Shown: positions 1 through 8,901 of the stretch, piece by piece
Position numbering within the stretch: the first letter of the stretch is position 1
Layout: every line of letters begins with the position of its first letter
NCBI RefSeq assembly: GCF_029167375.1
Contig: NZ_JARFTP010000026.1
Location: 1-57,358 of the forward strand
Source of the DNA: Tsukamurella sp. 8F
GTDB taxonomy: Bacteria; Actinomycetota; Actinomycetes; Mycobacteriales; Mycobacteriaceae
Length of the DNA stretch: 57,358 bases
Direction of reading: 5' to 3'
Made by a program: the position numbers and the translations under genes
The notes under the pieces: model-generated
Database searches by the model: none
What the model was told of the DNA's origin: nothing
The model's input: the letters and a program-made list of their open reading frames with translations, nothing else

Positions 1-28
1 TTCCCGCTCGCGGACCCCCCGCACAGCG

Positions 29-57
29 GCGTGCCCCCGTCGCCGACGGGGGCACGC
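29..57 (-). terminator. GC-rich hairpin downstream of the flavodoxin gene
   Basis: Inverted repeat with arms GCGTGCCCCCGTC and GACGGGGGCACGC around a 3-nt loop, placed 17 nt after the flavodoxin stop codon. It has no U-tract, which is common for actinobacterial terminators. Terminator function is inferred. Confidence 0.55.
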
Positions 58-74
58 CTTTGCGCTCGGACCGG

Positions 75-518
75 TCAGATCAGCGGGAGGATCCCCTGCG
101 CCCACTCGACGGCGGTCTCCTCGGGGTCGTCCTCGCCGGAGTTGTCGTGCTCGGCGCGCTCGCCGACGCGCTCGCCGCCCAGCTCGGTGATCTTGGCGGT
201 GATGATCTTGCCCGCGGCGTTATAGGTGTCGTCGTAGATCGTGTCGCCGAGACCGAACACCGCGAACCGCAGACCGGCCAGGTCCGGCTCCTCGTCGCCG
301 AGCGTCTCGAAGAAGTACTCGGCACCGGCGGGGAGTTCGCCCTCGCCGTACGTGGCGCACACGAAGACGTGGAAGGAGCCCGGGTCGAGCGCGTCGGTCT
401 CGCCGTCCATCATGTCGTGGACTTCCACGGGGCCCTGCTTCTCGAACACCTCGACCATCGAATTGGCCGCGCCCTCGGCGGTCCCCGTCGACGAACCGTA
501 GAAGATGTGTACAGACAT
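75..518 (-). CDS. Flavodoxin-like FMN electron carrier
   Basis: 147-residue cytoplasmic protein. The N-terminal FMN phosphate loop SSTGTAEGAA (about residues 8-17) and the second FMN loop ATYGEGELP are characteristic of flavodoxins and MioC-type carriers, and the length fits a single flavodoxin domain. The start at 518 is preferred over an upstream in-frame start at 566 because the beta-1 strand VHIFYGS begins directly after it. A TACACT hexamer lies 8 nt upstream, consistent with a nearly leaderless transcript. The physiological partner cannot be read from the context: the next gene upstream is divergent and unrelated. Flavodoxin fold is clear; the exact subfamily is not. Confidence 0.88.
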   Translation of the reverse strand: MSVHIFYGSSTGTAEGAANSMVEVFEKQGPVEVHDMMDGETDALDPGSFHVFVCATYGEGELPAGAEYFFETLGDEEPDLAGLRFAVFGLGDTIYDDTYNAAGKIITAKITELGGERVGERAEHDNSGEDDPEETAVEWAQGILPLI

Positions 519-622
519 GACCGTAGAGTGTACTGCGCGCTCGAGGCGGCCCTCACATCTGTTCACGCGGGTGTGACCGGCTCGCTATCGCGCTGCCAGG
601 GGGTTTCGGTACGGGAGGGTGC

Positions 623-1492
623 ATGGGGGGATCACTCGGTGTGACCAGGCGCACATTCATCGGGTTCGGCCTGGGCGCCGCAGCGCTCGGAGCGGTGGGG
701 GCGGCAGCGGCGACAGGGGTGGGAGAGGAGGTAGTCGGCCGCATACTCCCGGCGCCCGGCGGCACCCCGGTCCGCGCAGGCGTGCGCGTCACGAGCGGCG
801 CGTTCACGTCCCTCGCAGCGCGCGCCGAGGTCGGGTACTCGATCGCACGTCCCGCCCGCGGCGGTCCGATGCGGGTGGTCGTCGTATTGCACGGCAAGGG
901 CGGCGACCATCGCGCGGCCTTCGACGGATTGCACATGGATCGCTCGCTCCAGGAGGCGGTCGACGAGGGAGTGCCCCCCTTCGCGCTGGCCTCGATCGAC
1001 GGCGGCGACCACTCCTATTACCACCGGCGCTCGGATGGCACGGATCGCGGTGCGATGATCCTGCAGGAGTTCCTGCCGCTCCTGGCCCGGCAGGGCTTCG
1101 ACACGTCCCGAGTCGGATTTCAGGGCACGTCGATGGGTGGGTACGGTGCTCTGCTCCTGGCCGCACGGCTCGGTGAGCGACGCACCGCGGTCGTCGGCGC
1201 GGAGGGCCCGGCGATCTGGCGCCGCGCAGCCGACACCGCGGCGGGAGCCTATGACTCGGCTCAGGACTTCGCTGCCAACGACCTCTTCGCGCTGATCGAC
1301 GAACTCGCGCCTGTCCCGAAGCGCATCGACATCGGCATCGCGGACCCGTTCTACGCGGCCACCACGGCGTTCATCGACTCGTTCGCGCCGCGGCCCGCAC
1401 ACGCGTACCTCCCCGGCGGGCACGACCCCGCCGTATGGGTCAGGGCGATGCCCGACCAGCTCCGATTCATCGGCGGGCACCTGTCGGCGTGA
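623..1492 (+). CDS. Tat-exported esterase-family alpha/beta hydrolase
   Basis: 289 residues. The N-terminus carries a twin-arginine signal (TRRTFIGFG followed by an Ala/Gly-rich hydrophobic stretch to about residue 35), so the enzyme should be folded in the cytoplasm and exported. The body resembles the esterase D / mycolyltransferase-like alpha/beta hydrolases: VVVVLHGKGG forms the oxyanion strand, GTSMGGYGA holds the serine nucleophile (GxSxG), and GGHDPAVW near the C-terminus supplies the histidine. The start has a good ribosome-binding site (GGGAGGG). No lipobox cysteine is seen. Substrate is unknown; an antigen-85-type mycolyl transfer role is possible but not shown. Confidence 0.8.
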   Translation: MGGSLGVTRRTFIGFGLGAAALGAVGAAAATGVGEEVVGRILPAPGGTPVRAGVRVTSGAFTSLAARAEVGYSIARPARGGPMRVVVVLHGKGGDHRAAFDGLHMDRSLQEAVDEGVPPFALASIDGGDHSYYHRRSDGTDRGAMILQEFLPLLARQGFDTSRVGFQGTSMGGYGALLLAARLGERRTAVVGAEGPAIWRRAADTAAGAYDSAQDFAANDLFALIDELAPVPKRIDIGIADPFYAATTAFIDSFAPRPAHAYLPGGHDPAVWVRAMPDQLRFIGGHLSA

Positions 1493-1536
1493 ACCCGCCC
1501 GGCGAAGGCGTCGCCCTACCCGCGATAGTGGACGGC

Positions 1537-2319
1537 ATGTCGTTCGCCACCGCCTCCGACGGCGCGCAGCTCTGGTACCACGTCCACCCCGCGACCGTAT
1601 CCGGAGCCGACCGGGCGACGCTGCTCATCGCCGGCCAGTCCCTCGGGGCGAAGGCGTGGCACCCCGTCGTCGATGCGTTCCGCGTGCTCGGTCCCGTCGT
1701 GACGTACGACCACCGCGGTGTCGGCCGCAGCGACGACAGGTTCCCCGACGGCGGTTGGAGCACGCGATACGGCGCGCAGGACGCGGCCTCGGTGCTCGAC
1801 GCGGCCGGCATCGCGTCCGCCGGCGTATACGGATTCTCGATGGGTGGGCGCATCGCACAGTGGCTTGCCGTCGAGCACCCGGTCCGCGTGTCCCGTCTCG
1901 TGCTCGGCGCCACGACCGTCGGCGACCGACGCGGCGTGCCGCTCCCCGAGGAAGCCCTGCGGATCCTCATGCGCTCGGACCGTCGCAAGCTACTGGAGAT
2001 GTTCTTCACGCCCGGGTGGCTCGACGCCGATCCGCCGGAGGCGGGGGCGGTCCTCGCGGCGCCGCGATCGCTGCGTGCGCAGCGCCAGCACTTCGGCGCG
2101 AGCATGGACCATGACGCCTTCGCGGCCCTGTCGACCGTGGAAGCACCCACGTTGGTTCTGCACGGCGCCGACGACCCGATGTGCCTGCCGGACAATGCAC
2201 GCATCCTCGCGGACGCGGTCGGCGCTGCGCGGGTCGTCACCTACCCGGGGATGCGGCACGGCTATTACCTGGAGGAGCCGCGCGCAACGCCGGACGCCGT
2301 CGGATTCCTGGCGGGCTGA
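1537..2319 (+). CDS. Alpha/beta hydrolase (enol-lactonase-like)
   Basis: 260-residue cytoplasmic hydrolase. Visible elements are the TYDHRGVGRSD motif after strand beta-4, the nucleophile elbow GFSMGG, a late strand VLHGADDPM bearing the acid, and the catalytic histidine in MRHGYY. The architecture matches 3-oxoadipate enol-lactonase and related esterases, but no aromatic-catabolism genes adjoin it, so the substrate is open. The ATG at 1537 is chosen because GATAGT lies 7 nt upstream (leaderless arrangement) and the family fold begins there; the longer ORF overlaps the preceding esterase. Confidence 0.8.
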   Translation: MSFATASDGAQLWYHVHPATVSGADRATLLIAGQSLGAKAWHPVVDAFRVLGPVVTYDHRGVGRSDDRFPDGGWSTRYGAQDAASVLDAAGIASAGVYGFSMGGRIAQWLAVEHPVRVSRLVLGATTVGDRRGVPLPEEALRILMRSDRRKLLEMFFTPGWLDADPPEAGAVLAAPRSLRAQRQHFGASMDHDAFAALSTVEAPTLVLHGADDPMCLPDNARILADAVGAARVVTYPGMRHGYYLEEPRATPDAVGFLAG

Positions 2320-2327
2320 CCGGCTGC

Positions 2328-2333
2328 TAGCGT
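2328..2333 (+). promoter_or_regulatory. -10 element of a leaderless promoter
   Basis: TAGCGT is separated by 7 nt from the ATG at 2341, the spacing expected when transcription starts at the start codon. No clear -35 element. Confidence 0.45.
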
Positions 2334-2340
2334 CGCGATC

Positions 2341-3489
2341 ATGACGACCTTCGGCGCGTTCCAGGATCCGATCTACGCGGAGGGCCTCATGGCCCGGCAT
2401 CGGAGGCTGCCCTTCTCGTTCGCCGAGTTGGAGCGCAGGGCCGGGGATGTGCTCGACCACGAGGCCTTCGACTACATCCGTGGCGGCGCGGGCGACGAGT
2501 ACACCCAGGACGTCAACGTGTCCGAGCTGCGCCGCTACGGCTTCGTGCCGCGCATGCTGCGCGATCGCACGGCCCGAGACCTCTCCACGTCTTTCCTGGG
2601 GCGCCGACTCGACGCGCCGGTGTTTCTGTGCCCGGTAGGCGCCAACGGTATGGCGTACCCCGACGGCGACGTCGAGACAGCCCGTGCCGCAGCCGAGCTC
2701 GGCGTCGCGGCGATGTATTCGACCCTGTCGGATGCGCCGCTCGAGGAGATCGCCGATGCGCGTGGGGACTCGTTCGCGATGTTCCAGCTCTACCCGACCA
2801 AGGACGACGTCCTGACCGACAGTCTCGTCAAGCGCGCGGCGGCCGCGGGCTTCGACGCCCTCGCGATCACCCTCGACACGGGATCGCTCGGCTGGCGCCC
2901 CCGGGACCTGGCCAACGCGTACATCCCGTTCCTGCGGGGAAGATGCCTCGCGAACTACACGACCGACCCGCGATTCCTCGAGATCGCCGGCTCCGACGCT
3001 CCTGCGCCGCAGCACGCCGGGATCGTCTGGGCATCGCTGTTCTCCAAGCCGACCTTCTCGTGGGAGGACGTCGCCCGCATCCGACGGCTCACCGACCTAC
3101 CGATCGTGCTCAAGGGCATCTGCCACCCCGGCGACGCCCGCCGCGCCGCAGCCGAGGGCGTCGACGCGATCGCGTGCTCGAATCACGGCGGGCGCCAGGC
3201 CAACGGCGGCATACCCGCTATCGCGCACCTCGCCGACGTCATCGAGGCATCCGGCCTGCCCGTCACGTTCGACTCCGGTGTCCGGGACGGTGTCGACATC
3301 CTGCGGGTCGTCGGCCTCGGCGCGGTCCTCGCGGGCATCGCGCGTCCCTATGTCTACGGCCTGGCGTTGGGCGGCCGGGAGGGCGTGGTGCACGTGGTGC
3401 GGTCCATGCTCGCGGAGGCCGACCTGACCATGGCGGCGGACTGTTATGCGTCGATTTCCGAGCTCGAGGTGGTCAAGCGCGCCGAATAG
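2341..3489 (+). CDS. FMN-dependent alpha-hydroxy-acid oxidase, lactate 2-monooxygenase-like
   Basis: 382 residues. The whole length aligns by eye with mycobacterial lactate 2-monooxygenase: an N-terminal DPIYAEGL segment, LPFSFAELERRA, the ITLDT strand, GWRPRDL, the FMN/substrate-binding KGI and the catalytic SNHGGRQANGG motif (His as base, Arg for the carboxylate), then DSGVRDGVD and GIARPYVYG. Family members oxidise L-lactate or similar 2-hydroxy acids; the monooxygenase type releases acetate, CO2 and water. It follows the hydrolase by 21 nt but appears to have its own leaderless promoter. Some active-site positions differ from my recollection of the M. smegmatis enzyme, so a different 2-hydroxy acid is possible. 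Confidence 0.85.
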   Translation: MTTFGAFQDPIYAEGLMARHRRLPFSFAELERRAGDVLDHEAFDYIRGGAGDEYTQDVNVSELRRYGFVPRMLRDRTARDLSTSFLGRRLDAPVFLCPVGANGMAYPDGDVETARAAAELGVAAMYSTLSDAPLEEIADARGDSFAMFQLYPTKDDVLTDSLVKRAAAAGFDALAITLDTGSLGWRPRDLANAYIPFLRGRCLANYTTDPRFLEIAGSDAPAPQHAGIVWASLFSKPTFSWEDVARIRRLTDLPIVLKGICHPGDARRAAAEGVDAIACSNHGGRQANGGIPAIAHLADVIEASGLPVTFDSGVRDGVDILRVVGLGAVLAGIARPYVYGLALGGREGVVHVVRSMLAEADLTMAADCYASISELEVVKRAE

Positions 3490-3515
3490 CGCTCCGCGCG
3501 TGACACACTCGCGCG

Positions 3516-4670
3516 GTGACCTTCTCGACTCTCGCCCTCGTCATTGTGCTGGGGCTGCTGGGCCCGCTGCTCGCGTGGCGACAGAGCTGGCACATCCCGG
3601 TCATCGTCGGGGAGCTCGGCGCGGGTGTCGTGTTCGGTGTCACCGGGCTGCGTGTGCTCCATCCGGGCGACCACGTCTTCACCTTTCTCGCCGACATCGG
3701 GTTCGCCGTCGTCATGTTCATCGCGGGAACCCATGTGCCCGTGCGGGATCCGCAGGTGCGCGCGGCACTGGGCAGGGGGGCGGTCCGGGCCGCTGCGGTC
3801 GGCGTCTTCGCAGCAGTCATCGGATACGGACTCGCGGCGGCCTTCGAGACCGGCCACGCCGGTGTGTACGCCGTGCTCATGGCGTCGTCGTCGGCCGCGG
3901 TGGTGCTGCCCATCATCGACGGTGTGGGACTGACCGGCGACAACGTGCTCGCCACCACAGCCCAGGTCGCCATCGCGGATACGGTGTGCATCGTCGCTCT
4001 CCCGTTGGTGGTCGACGCGCGACACGCCGCTGCGGCGGCGCTCGGCGCCGTAGCGGTGGCCGGGTGTGCGGCGGTGTTGTTCGCGGCGATGCGCTGGGCC
4101 GAGCGATCGGGTCTCCGCAGGCGCGTGCATCAGGTCTCGGAGGACCGGAAGTTCGCGATCGAGTTGCGGGTGAGTCTCGTCGGCCTGTTCGCGCTTGCTG
4201 CGCTCGCCACCGCGGCTGGCGTATCGGTCATGCTCGCCGGTTTCGCGCTGGGCCTCGCAGTCGCGGGTGTGGGGGAGCCGCGGCGGGTCGCGCACCAGTT
4301 GTTCGCGATAGGCGAGGGTTTTCTCGCGCCGCTGTTCTTCGTATGGCTCGGAGCGCGGATCGACCTGCGCGAGTTCGGCGCGCACCCGAGGTCGATCGTG
4401 CTCGGCCTCGCCCTCGGAGGCGGCGCGATTGCTGTGCACGCTGCTATGCGGTTACTCGGCCAGCCCCTGTCCCTGGGTGCCCTGGCCGCCGCGCAGATCG
4501 GCGTCCCGGTTGCGGCGGTCACCGTCGGGCAACAACTGCATGTGCTGGTGCCCGGGGAGGCCGCCGCGATCGTGCTCGGGGCGCTGATAACCATCGCCGG
4601 GGCGGCCGCGGCCGCCGGGATCGCCGCTCGCGCAAGAGCTTCCGCTCCTGCATCGGCGGAGGCGCGCTAG
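3516..4670 (+). CDS. CPA2-type cation:proton antiporter membrane protein
   Basis: 384-residue integral membrane protein with roughly 11-12 hydrophobic segments over its whole length and the Na+/H+ exchanger fold. GELGAGVVFG (about residues 31-40) and MFIAGTHVPV correspond to the conserved glycine-rich and discontinuous-helix regions of the KefB/NhaS family. It lacks the cytoplasmic RCK/TrkA_N domain of full KefB. The start is GTG, with CACACT six nt upstream. Its TAG stop shares the tetranucleotide CTAG with the stop codon of the convergent exonuclease gene. Likely role is monovalent cation or pH homeostasis; ion specificity is unknown. Confidence 0.85.
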   Translation: MTFSTLALVIVLGLLGPLLAWRQSWHIPVIVGELGAGVVFGVTGLRVLHPGDHVFTFLADIGFAVVMFIAGTHVPVRDPQVRAALGRGAVRAAAVGVFAAVIGYGLAAAFETGHAGVYAVLMASSSAAVVLPIIDGVGLTGDNVLATTAQVAIADTVCIVALPLVVDARHAAAAALGAVAVAGCAAVLFAAMRWAERSGLRRRVHQVSEDRKFAIELRVSLVGLFALAALATAAGVSVMLAGFALGLAVAGVGEPRRVAHQLFAIGEGFLAPLFFVWLGARIDLREFGAHPRSIVLGLALGGGAIAVHAAMRLLGQPLSLGALAAAQIGVPVAAVTVGQQLHVLVPGEAAAIVLGALITIAGAAAAAGIAARARASAPASAEAR

Positions 4671-5599
4671 AGCTCGTAGCCGACCACAACCGGAGCGTGG
4701 TCGCTCATGCGCTGCTCCCGGGTCGCTGCACGGTCGACGCCGGCCCACGCCGCCGTGCGGGCCAGCGCCGGGCTCGCGAGGTGGTAGTCGATGCGCCAGC
4801 CCACGTCGTTCTCGAACGACCGACCCAGCCAACTCCACCACGAGAGCGGCCCGGGTTCGCCGGGATGCAGCATGCGGACCACGTCGACCAGGGTGCGCGG
4901 GCCGAGCCGCGCGCCGAGCCACTGCCGTTCCTCGGGCAGGAAGCCCTCCATCTTCTGCGCCGGGCGCCACCGGGTCACGTCCAGCTCGGTGTGCGCGATG
5001 TTGAGGTCACCCATCAGCAGGAACTCGCGGCCACGTGCGCGCGCGGCCAGCCGCGCGCGGTCCAGCTGACGGGCGAAGGAGCCCAGGAAGCGCATCTTGC
5101 GTAGGTACTTCGCGCCGCCGTCGGGGGCGTCCCGCATGCCGCCGCTCTTCTGCATGTGCGCGGGTAGGCCTCCCTTCGGGAGGTACAGGCAGGCGACGGT
5201 GACCGGGCGGTCGGTCAGGTCGACCTCGATGTACCGCCCCTCGGCCGCGTACGTGGCCAGCCCGCGGGCGAGTGCACCGCCCCGCCCGGCCGCGACGGAA
5301 TCACCGCTCCGCCCCCCGGCGACGGATGGACCCGAGAGCCACACCGTCGAACCCCAGGTGCGTACAGCCTCCGGGGGCTCGCGGGTGAGAACCGCGACCC
5401 CGTTGCGCCCTGCGAGCGTGCCGGGGTCGTATGCGAGGTGGTACCCGCGGAAGGCCGGGAGCTCGGAGACCGGACATCGCATCTCCTGCAGCGCGGCGGC
5501 GTCGGGGGAGCGCGTCGCGAGCCAGTCGGCGAATCCGCGCCGCGTGGAAGCACGGATGCCGTTGACGTTGAAGGAGGCCGCGGTGAACGGTTCGGCCAT
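4667..5599 (-). CDS. xthA: Exonuclease III family AP endonuclease
   Basis: 310 residues. Motifs of the exonuclease/endonuclease/phosphatase fold appear in order: FNVNGIR (Asn metal ligand), AALQEMR (Glu metal ligand), the tyrosine region VACLYLPKGG, GDLNIAH (catalytic Asp and Asn) and SDHAPVV (catalytic Asp-His) at the C-terminus. The family cleaves DNA at abasic sites and removes 3'-blocking groups in base-excision repair. The start at 5599 is preferred to 5686 because the longer form adds an arginine-rich tail lying within the upstream gene. It is 4 nt downstream of the alcohol dehydrogenase stop, so the two are probably co-transcribed. Its end overlaps the antiporter gene by 4 nt. Confidence 0.92.
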   Translation of the reverse strand: MAEPFTAASFNVNGIRASTRRGFADWLATRSPDAAALQEMRCPVSELPAFRGYHLAYDPGTLAGRNGVAVLTREPPEAVRTWGSTVWLSGPSVAGGRSGDSVAAGRGGALARGLATYAAEGRYIEVDLTDRPVTVACLYLPKGGLPAHMQKSGGMRDAPDGGAKYLRKMRFLGSFARQLDRARLAARARGREFLLMGDLNIAHTELDVTRWRPAQKMEGFLPEERQWLGARLGPRTLVDVVRMLHPGEPGPLSWWSWLGRSFENDVGWRIDYHLASPALARTAAWAGVDRAATREQRMSDHAPVVVGYEL

Positions 5600-5603
5600 A
5601 TCG

Positions 5604-6776
5604 CTAGGCGACCGGCTCCGGCGTCGTGGCCGAACTGGTGGGCGATACCAGGATCTTCGCGTGGGTCTCCGGGTCGCCGAGCGCATCGAACGCGGCCGCT
5701 GTGCCCTCGAGACCGACGCGACCCGTGATGAGCGGTCGCACGTCCACCTTGCCGTTCGCGATCATGTGCAGCGTGTCGCGGAACTCGCCTGGGTCGTAGC
5801 CGAACATGAAGCGCAGGTCGATCTCCTTGCTGATCGCGAGCGCCGGCAGGATCGTGTCGGGTTCCATACATACGCCGACCACCGCGACGCGCGACTGCAG
5901 CGGAGCCTCGGCGATGATCGAGTCGATCATCCCCGGAATACCGACGCACTCGAAGACGACGGGTCCGCCCGGTACGGCGCCGATGCGCTCCGCGAGCCGA
6001 AACACCTTCCACCACGGCAGTCGATCGACGATGCGGAGTTGCTTCATCGTCGAGATGCCCAGGAGCGCGAGTTCGGAGTAGCGGCGGATCTCGTTCTTGG
6101 CCGTGTACGCGTCCCACGGCGACTGCTCGCGCGGGTCGACGACGGTCGTCGCGCCCATCTCGCGCGCCAGTTCGCGCCGGCGTTGCGACAGGTCGCTGGC
6201 CACGATCCGCTTCACACCCGAGGCCCGCAGCATCGCGATCACGGCGAGCCCGATGGGACCGCAACCCACCACGATCGCGGTCCGTCCGCGCGAGACGTCG
6301 GCGCGGCGCACCGCGTGCCATGCGACCGACATAGGCTCTGTGAGCGCCGCCTGCTCGTCGGTGAGGGAATCGGGAACCGGGATCGCCATCGCTTCCTCCA
6401 CGACCACCTGCTGTGCGTATGCACCCGGGGACTGCGTCGAGAAGCCGGTCAGCTGGGCGTCGTCGCCGCACTTGCGGATCGGCAGGGCGACGATGCGGGT
6501 CCCGACGGGCCAGCGCTTTCGCGTGCCCGGACCGTACGCGGCGACGCGTCCCACGAACTCGTGGCCCATCACCACCCGTTCCGCCGAGCGCATGAAGCCA
6601 GGCTGGCCGACCCGGTCCATGAGATCAGCGACCTCGTCGGCATGGCCGCGGGCGTGCAGGTCCGATCCGCAGATACCCGCGTACGCGACGTCGAGCACCA
6701 ACTGGCCGTGGCCGGGCTCGGGAGCGGGCACCTCGCTCACCGTGAACTCGCCACCCGAACAGATCACTGCCTTCAT
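5604..6776 (-). CDS. Zinc-type MDR alcohol/threonine dehydrogenase family oxidoreductase
   Basis: 390 residues. The N-terminal catalytic domain shows AGICGSDLH (zinc-ligand Cys) and MGHEFVG (zinc-ligand His and adjacent Glu); the Rossmann segment VVGCGPIGLAVI binds NAD(P). The four-cysteine structural zinc lobe of classical ADHs is not evident. FECVGIPGMI and the C-terminal quinone-oxidoreductase-like end are typical of medium-chain dehydrogenases. The ATG at 6776 follows a GGAGGA ribosome-binding site. The true substrate (alcohol, polyol or threonine-like) is undetermined; linkage to xthA is positional only. Confidence 0.85.
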   Translation of the reverse strand: MKAVICSGGEFTVSEVPAPEPGHGQLVLDVAYAGICGSDLHARGHADEVADLMDRVGQPGFMRSAERVVMGHEFVGRVAAYGPGTRKRWPVGTRIVALPIRKCGDDAQLTGFSTQSPGAYAQQVVVEEAMAIPVPDSLTDEQAALTEPMSVAWHAVRRADVSRGRTAIVVGCGPIGLAVIAMLRASGVKRIVASDLSQRRRELAREMGATTVVDPREQSPWDAYTAKNEIRRYSELALLGISTMKQLRIVDRLPWWKVFRLAERIGAVPGGPVVFECVGIPGMIDSIIAEAPLQSRVAVVGVCMEPDTILPALAISKEIDLRFMFGYDPGEFRDTLHMIANGKVDVRPLITGRVGLEGTAAAFDALGDPETHAKILVSPTSSATTPEPVA

Positions 6777-6954
6777 TGGTCCTCCGTCGTCGCAGGCCCG
6801 CCCGTCCGGGCGCTCCGGGCCAGGGTAATCGTGGTTCTTCGCGGTGCGTGAGCGGGTTGATAGAAGTCGGTGTGACGCGTATCACGAGCCCAGGATTCGG
6901 TGAGGCGTGGCGGGGGCTGTCAGTCTGAGGTCCACCGAGGTAGGGAGTCGTGAG

Positions 6955-8772
6955 ATGACGCATAGAACCCCTGAGCCCCGCGGCATCACCCCGATGACCG
7001 CTACCGCCGTCTGGCTGGGCGGCGGGCGGCCCACCGAGGCCGCCGAGCGCGACGACCGCGCGACCTATGCGACCGCGGGCGTGGTGGTCGCAGTGCTGGT
7101 GCTGGTCGCGGCCATGGCATGCGGCCTCGCGCTGGCTGCCGACGGCGCCGTCGTCGCCGGTGTGCTGGGCGCCGTCGCCGCCGGAGCGATCGTGTTCGCG
7201 GTGTCCCGTGCCCTGCTGCAGGGGCGCGTGCGCGACGCGTTCGCTGCTCGCGTCGCCGTCGCAGCACTGATCGGTCTCCTCATCGGCGAGTGCGCCGCCC
7301 TCGTCCTCCTCGGCGGACGCATCGGCCCGGAGGTCACCCAGCGCGCGTATGCGCAGGCTGCGTCGGCTCCCGCGGTGACGGATGCGAACGCCGCGTTGGC
7401 AGACGCCCGCTCAGACCGGGCGGCCCTCGACGCTGCCGTGGACAAGGCCACCGCCGCCCGCGACCGGGCCCTCGTCGTCGCGCGCTGCGAGTTCCGGCCC
7501 ACAGCCACGTGCCCGCAGACCCGCATCACCGGCGTACCCGGCCAGGGGCCGGAGACCCGTACCGCGGACGCCGAGCTCGCGCGCGTACAGGCGGAGCTCG
7601 ATGCCGCCGTCGCGGCCCGCACGCAGCAGTCCGCGGGTCTGGACCAGCGCGTCGAGCGGCGTGCCGATGCCGCCTCCACGGCACGCAGGTCGGCGGTCGA
7701 CTCGGCCGACCGGGGGATCGGTATCCGCTGGCTCGCGCTGGGCCGCGTGACGAAGCGCGACGGTTCCGCTCTGCTGCTGCGTATCGCCGTCGACCTCGCG
7801 GGAGTCGCTCTCGCGGTACTTCCGCTCGCGGTGCGGCGCTGGCGCGGGACGACGCGGCAGGACCACGCGGCATCCGTGCGGGCGGCGGCGGGGGCCGCGG
7901 AGGCGCGCGCGGACACCGATATCGCCGTGCGTGCGGCGCAGGCGCGTTCGGAAGTGGACGCGGTGTGGACCGAGCAACGGCTCGCCGAGAACCGGATGGC
8001 CGCGGACGCCGAGACGGCCGTGGCGCGCAGCGGCATCGAGCGCGGGCTGGCGCAGGCCGGGATCGGGCGTGACTCCGACCCGCCGACGGTGCAGTTCGCC
8101 CCGGTCGAGTCGGTACGCCTCACCACACGCCGCAGCGTGCGTGGGGTCCCGCCCAGCAGTCCGCTGCCTCCGCGCAGCACGCTGCCGCCGGCCGGCGACG
8201 ACGACGGCTTCCTGCCGATCGCGCTTGCTGCCGAGGCCGCCAGCCTGGGTGCTGAGGTTCCCTCGGCAGTAGGACGCCACCGGGGTTCGCGACCCGCGGC
8301 GGTCGCCGAGCCGGCCGAGCCCGCCGCGGACCAGGAGTCGTCGGGCGGGGCCCTGCCAGCCGTGCACGAGCCTGCGCCGGACGATGACGGCAAGCTGATC
8401 CCGTTCCTGCCGGCGGTGCCCGTACTCGACGACGTGAACCGGGCTGCCGGGCGATGGGTGCGCCCGTTCGTCCCGTCGCTCGTCACCAACGCCTTCGACG
8501 CGGGTACCCGACCTCTGCGCACCGTGCGGCACGCGTTCGAGGAGGTCGAGGAGGTGACGTTCTCGATGCGGCGGGTCCGTCGAGTTACCGTCGAGTCGAG
8601 CGCGCCCGCGACCGAGGACGCGACGCCCGGACGGGACTGGGTCGAGGGCTCGGTCGCACCCGACGCGGACCGAGCCGCCGTGGACGCGGGTGCCGGGCGT
8701 GGCCTGGAGGGGGCGGCGCGGCAGGGGATCGATGCATCCGGGAGACGCGCGTTGGGGCCGTCTCGCGATTGA
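6955..8772 (+). CDS. DUF4407-like membrane protein with coiled coil
   Basis: 605 residues. After a polar N-terminus there are closely spaced hydrophobic helices (about residues 40-110), then an Ala/Arg-rich heptad-like region (about 125-255) that includes a CEFRPTATC segment, a further transmembrane segment near 285-300, a second Ala-rich helical region and a long disordered Pro/acidic C-terminal half. The layout resembles actinobacterial DUF4407 proteins, whose function is unknown. The ATG at 6955 has an AGGGAG ribosome-binding site, better than the ORF's first start at 6907. It lies 129 nt upstream of a diguanylate cyclase on the same strand, but I see no proof of an operon. Confidence 0.72.
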   Translation: MTHRTPEPRGITPMTATAVWLGGGRPTEAAERDDRATYATAGVVVAVLVLVAAMACGLALAADGAVVAGVLGAVAAGAIVFAVSRALLQGRVRDAFAARVAVAALIGLLIGECAALVLLGGRIGPEVTQRAYAQAASAPAVTDANAALADARSDRAALDAAVDKATAARDRALVVARCEFRPTATCPQTRITGVPGQGPETRTADAELARVQAELDAAVAARTQQSAGLDQRVERRADAASTARRSAVDSADRGIGIRWLALGRVTKRDGSALLLRIAVDLAGVALAVLPLAVRRWRGTTRQDHAASVRAAAGAAEARADTDIAVRAAQARSEVDAVWTEQRLAENRMAADAETAVARSGIERGLAQAGIGRDSDPPTVQFAPVESVRLTTRRSVRGVPPSSPLPPRSTLPPAGDDDGFLPIALAAEAASLGAEVPSAVGRHRGSRPAAVAEPAEPAADQESSGGALPAVHEPAPDDDGKLIPFLPAVPVLDDVNRAAGRWVRPFVPSLVTNAFDAGTRPLRTVRHAFEEVEEVTFSMRRVRRVTVESSAPATEDATPGRDWVEGSVAPDADRAAVDAGAGRGLEGAARQGIDASGRRALGPSRD

Positions 8773-8901
8773 CTCGTCCGTCAGGTGGACCACAGCCACG
8801 GGCATGTGTCCTGCGTCTCCTGGTCTGTCGCTATTCTGCATCCTGAACGGATGGGTAGTGGATCGGGGATCTCGGTCCATAGGAGAGACGGTTGGTGCGG
8901 G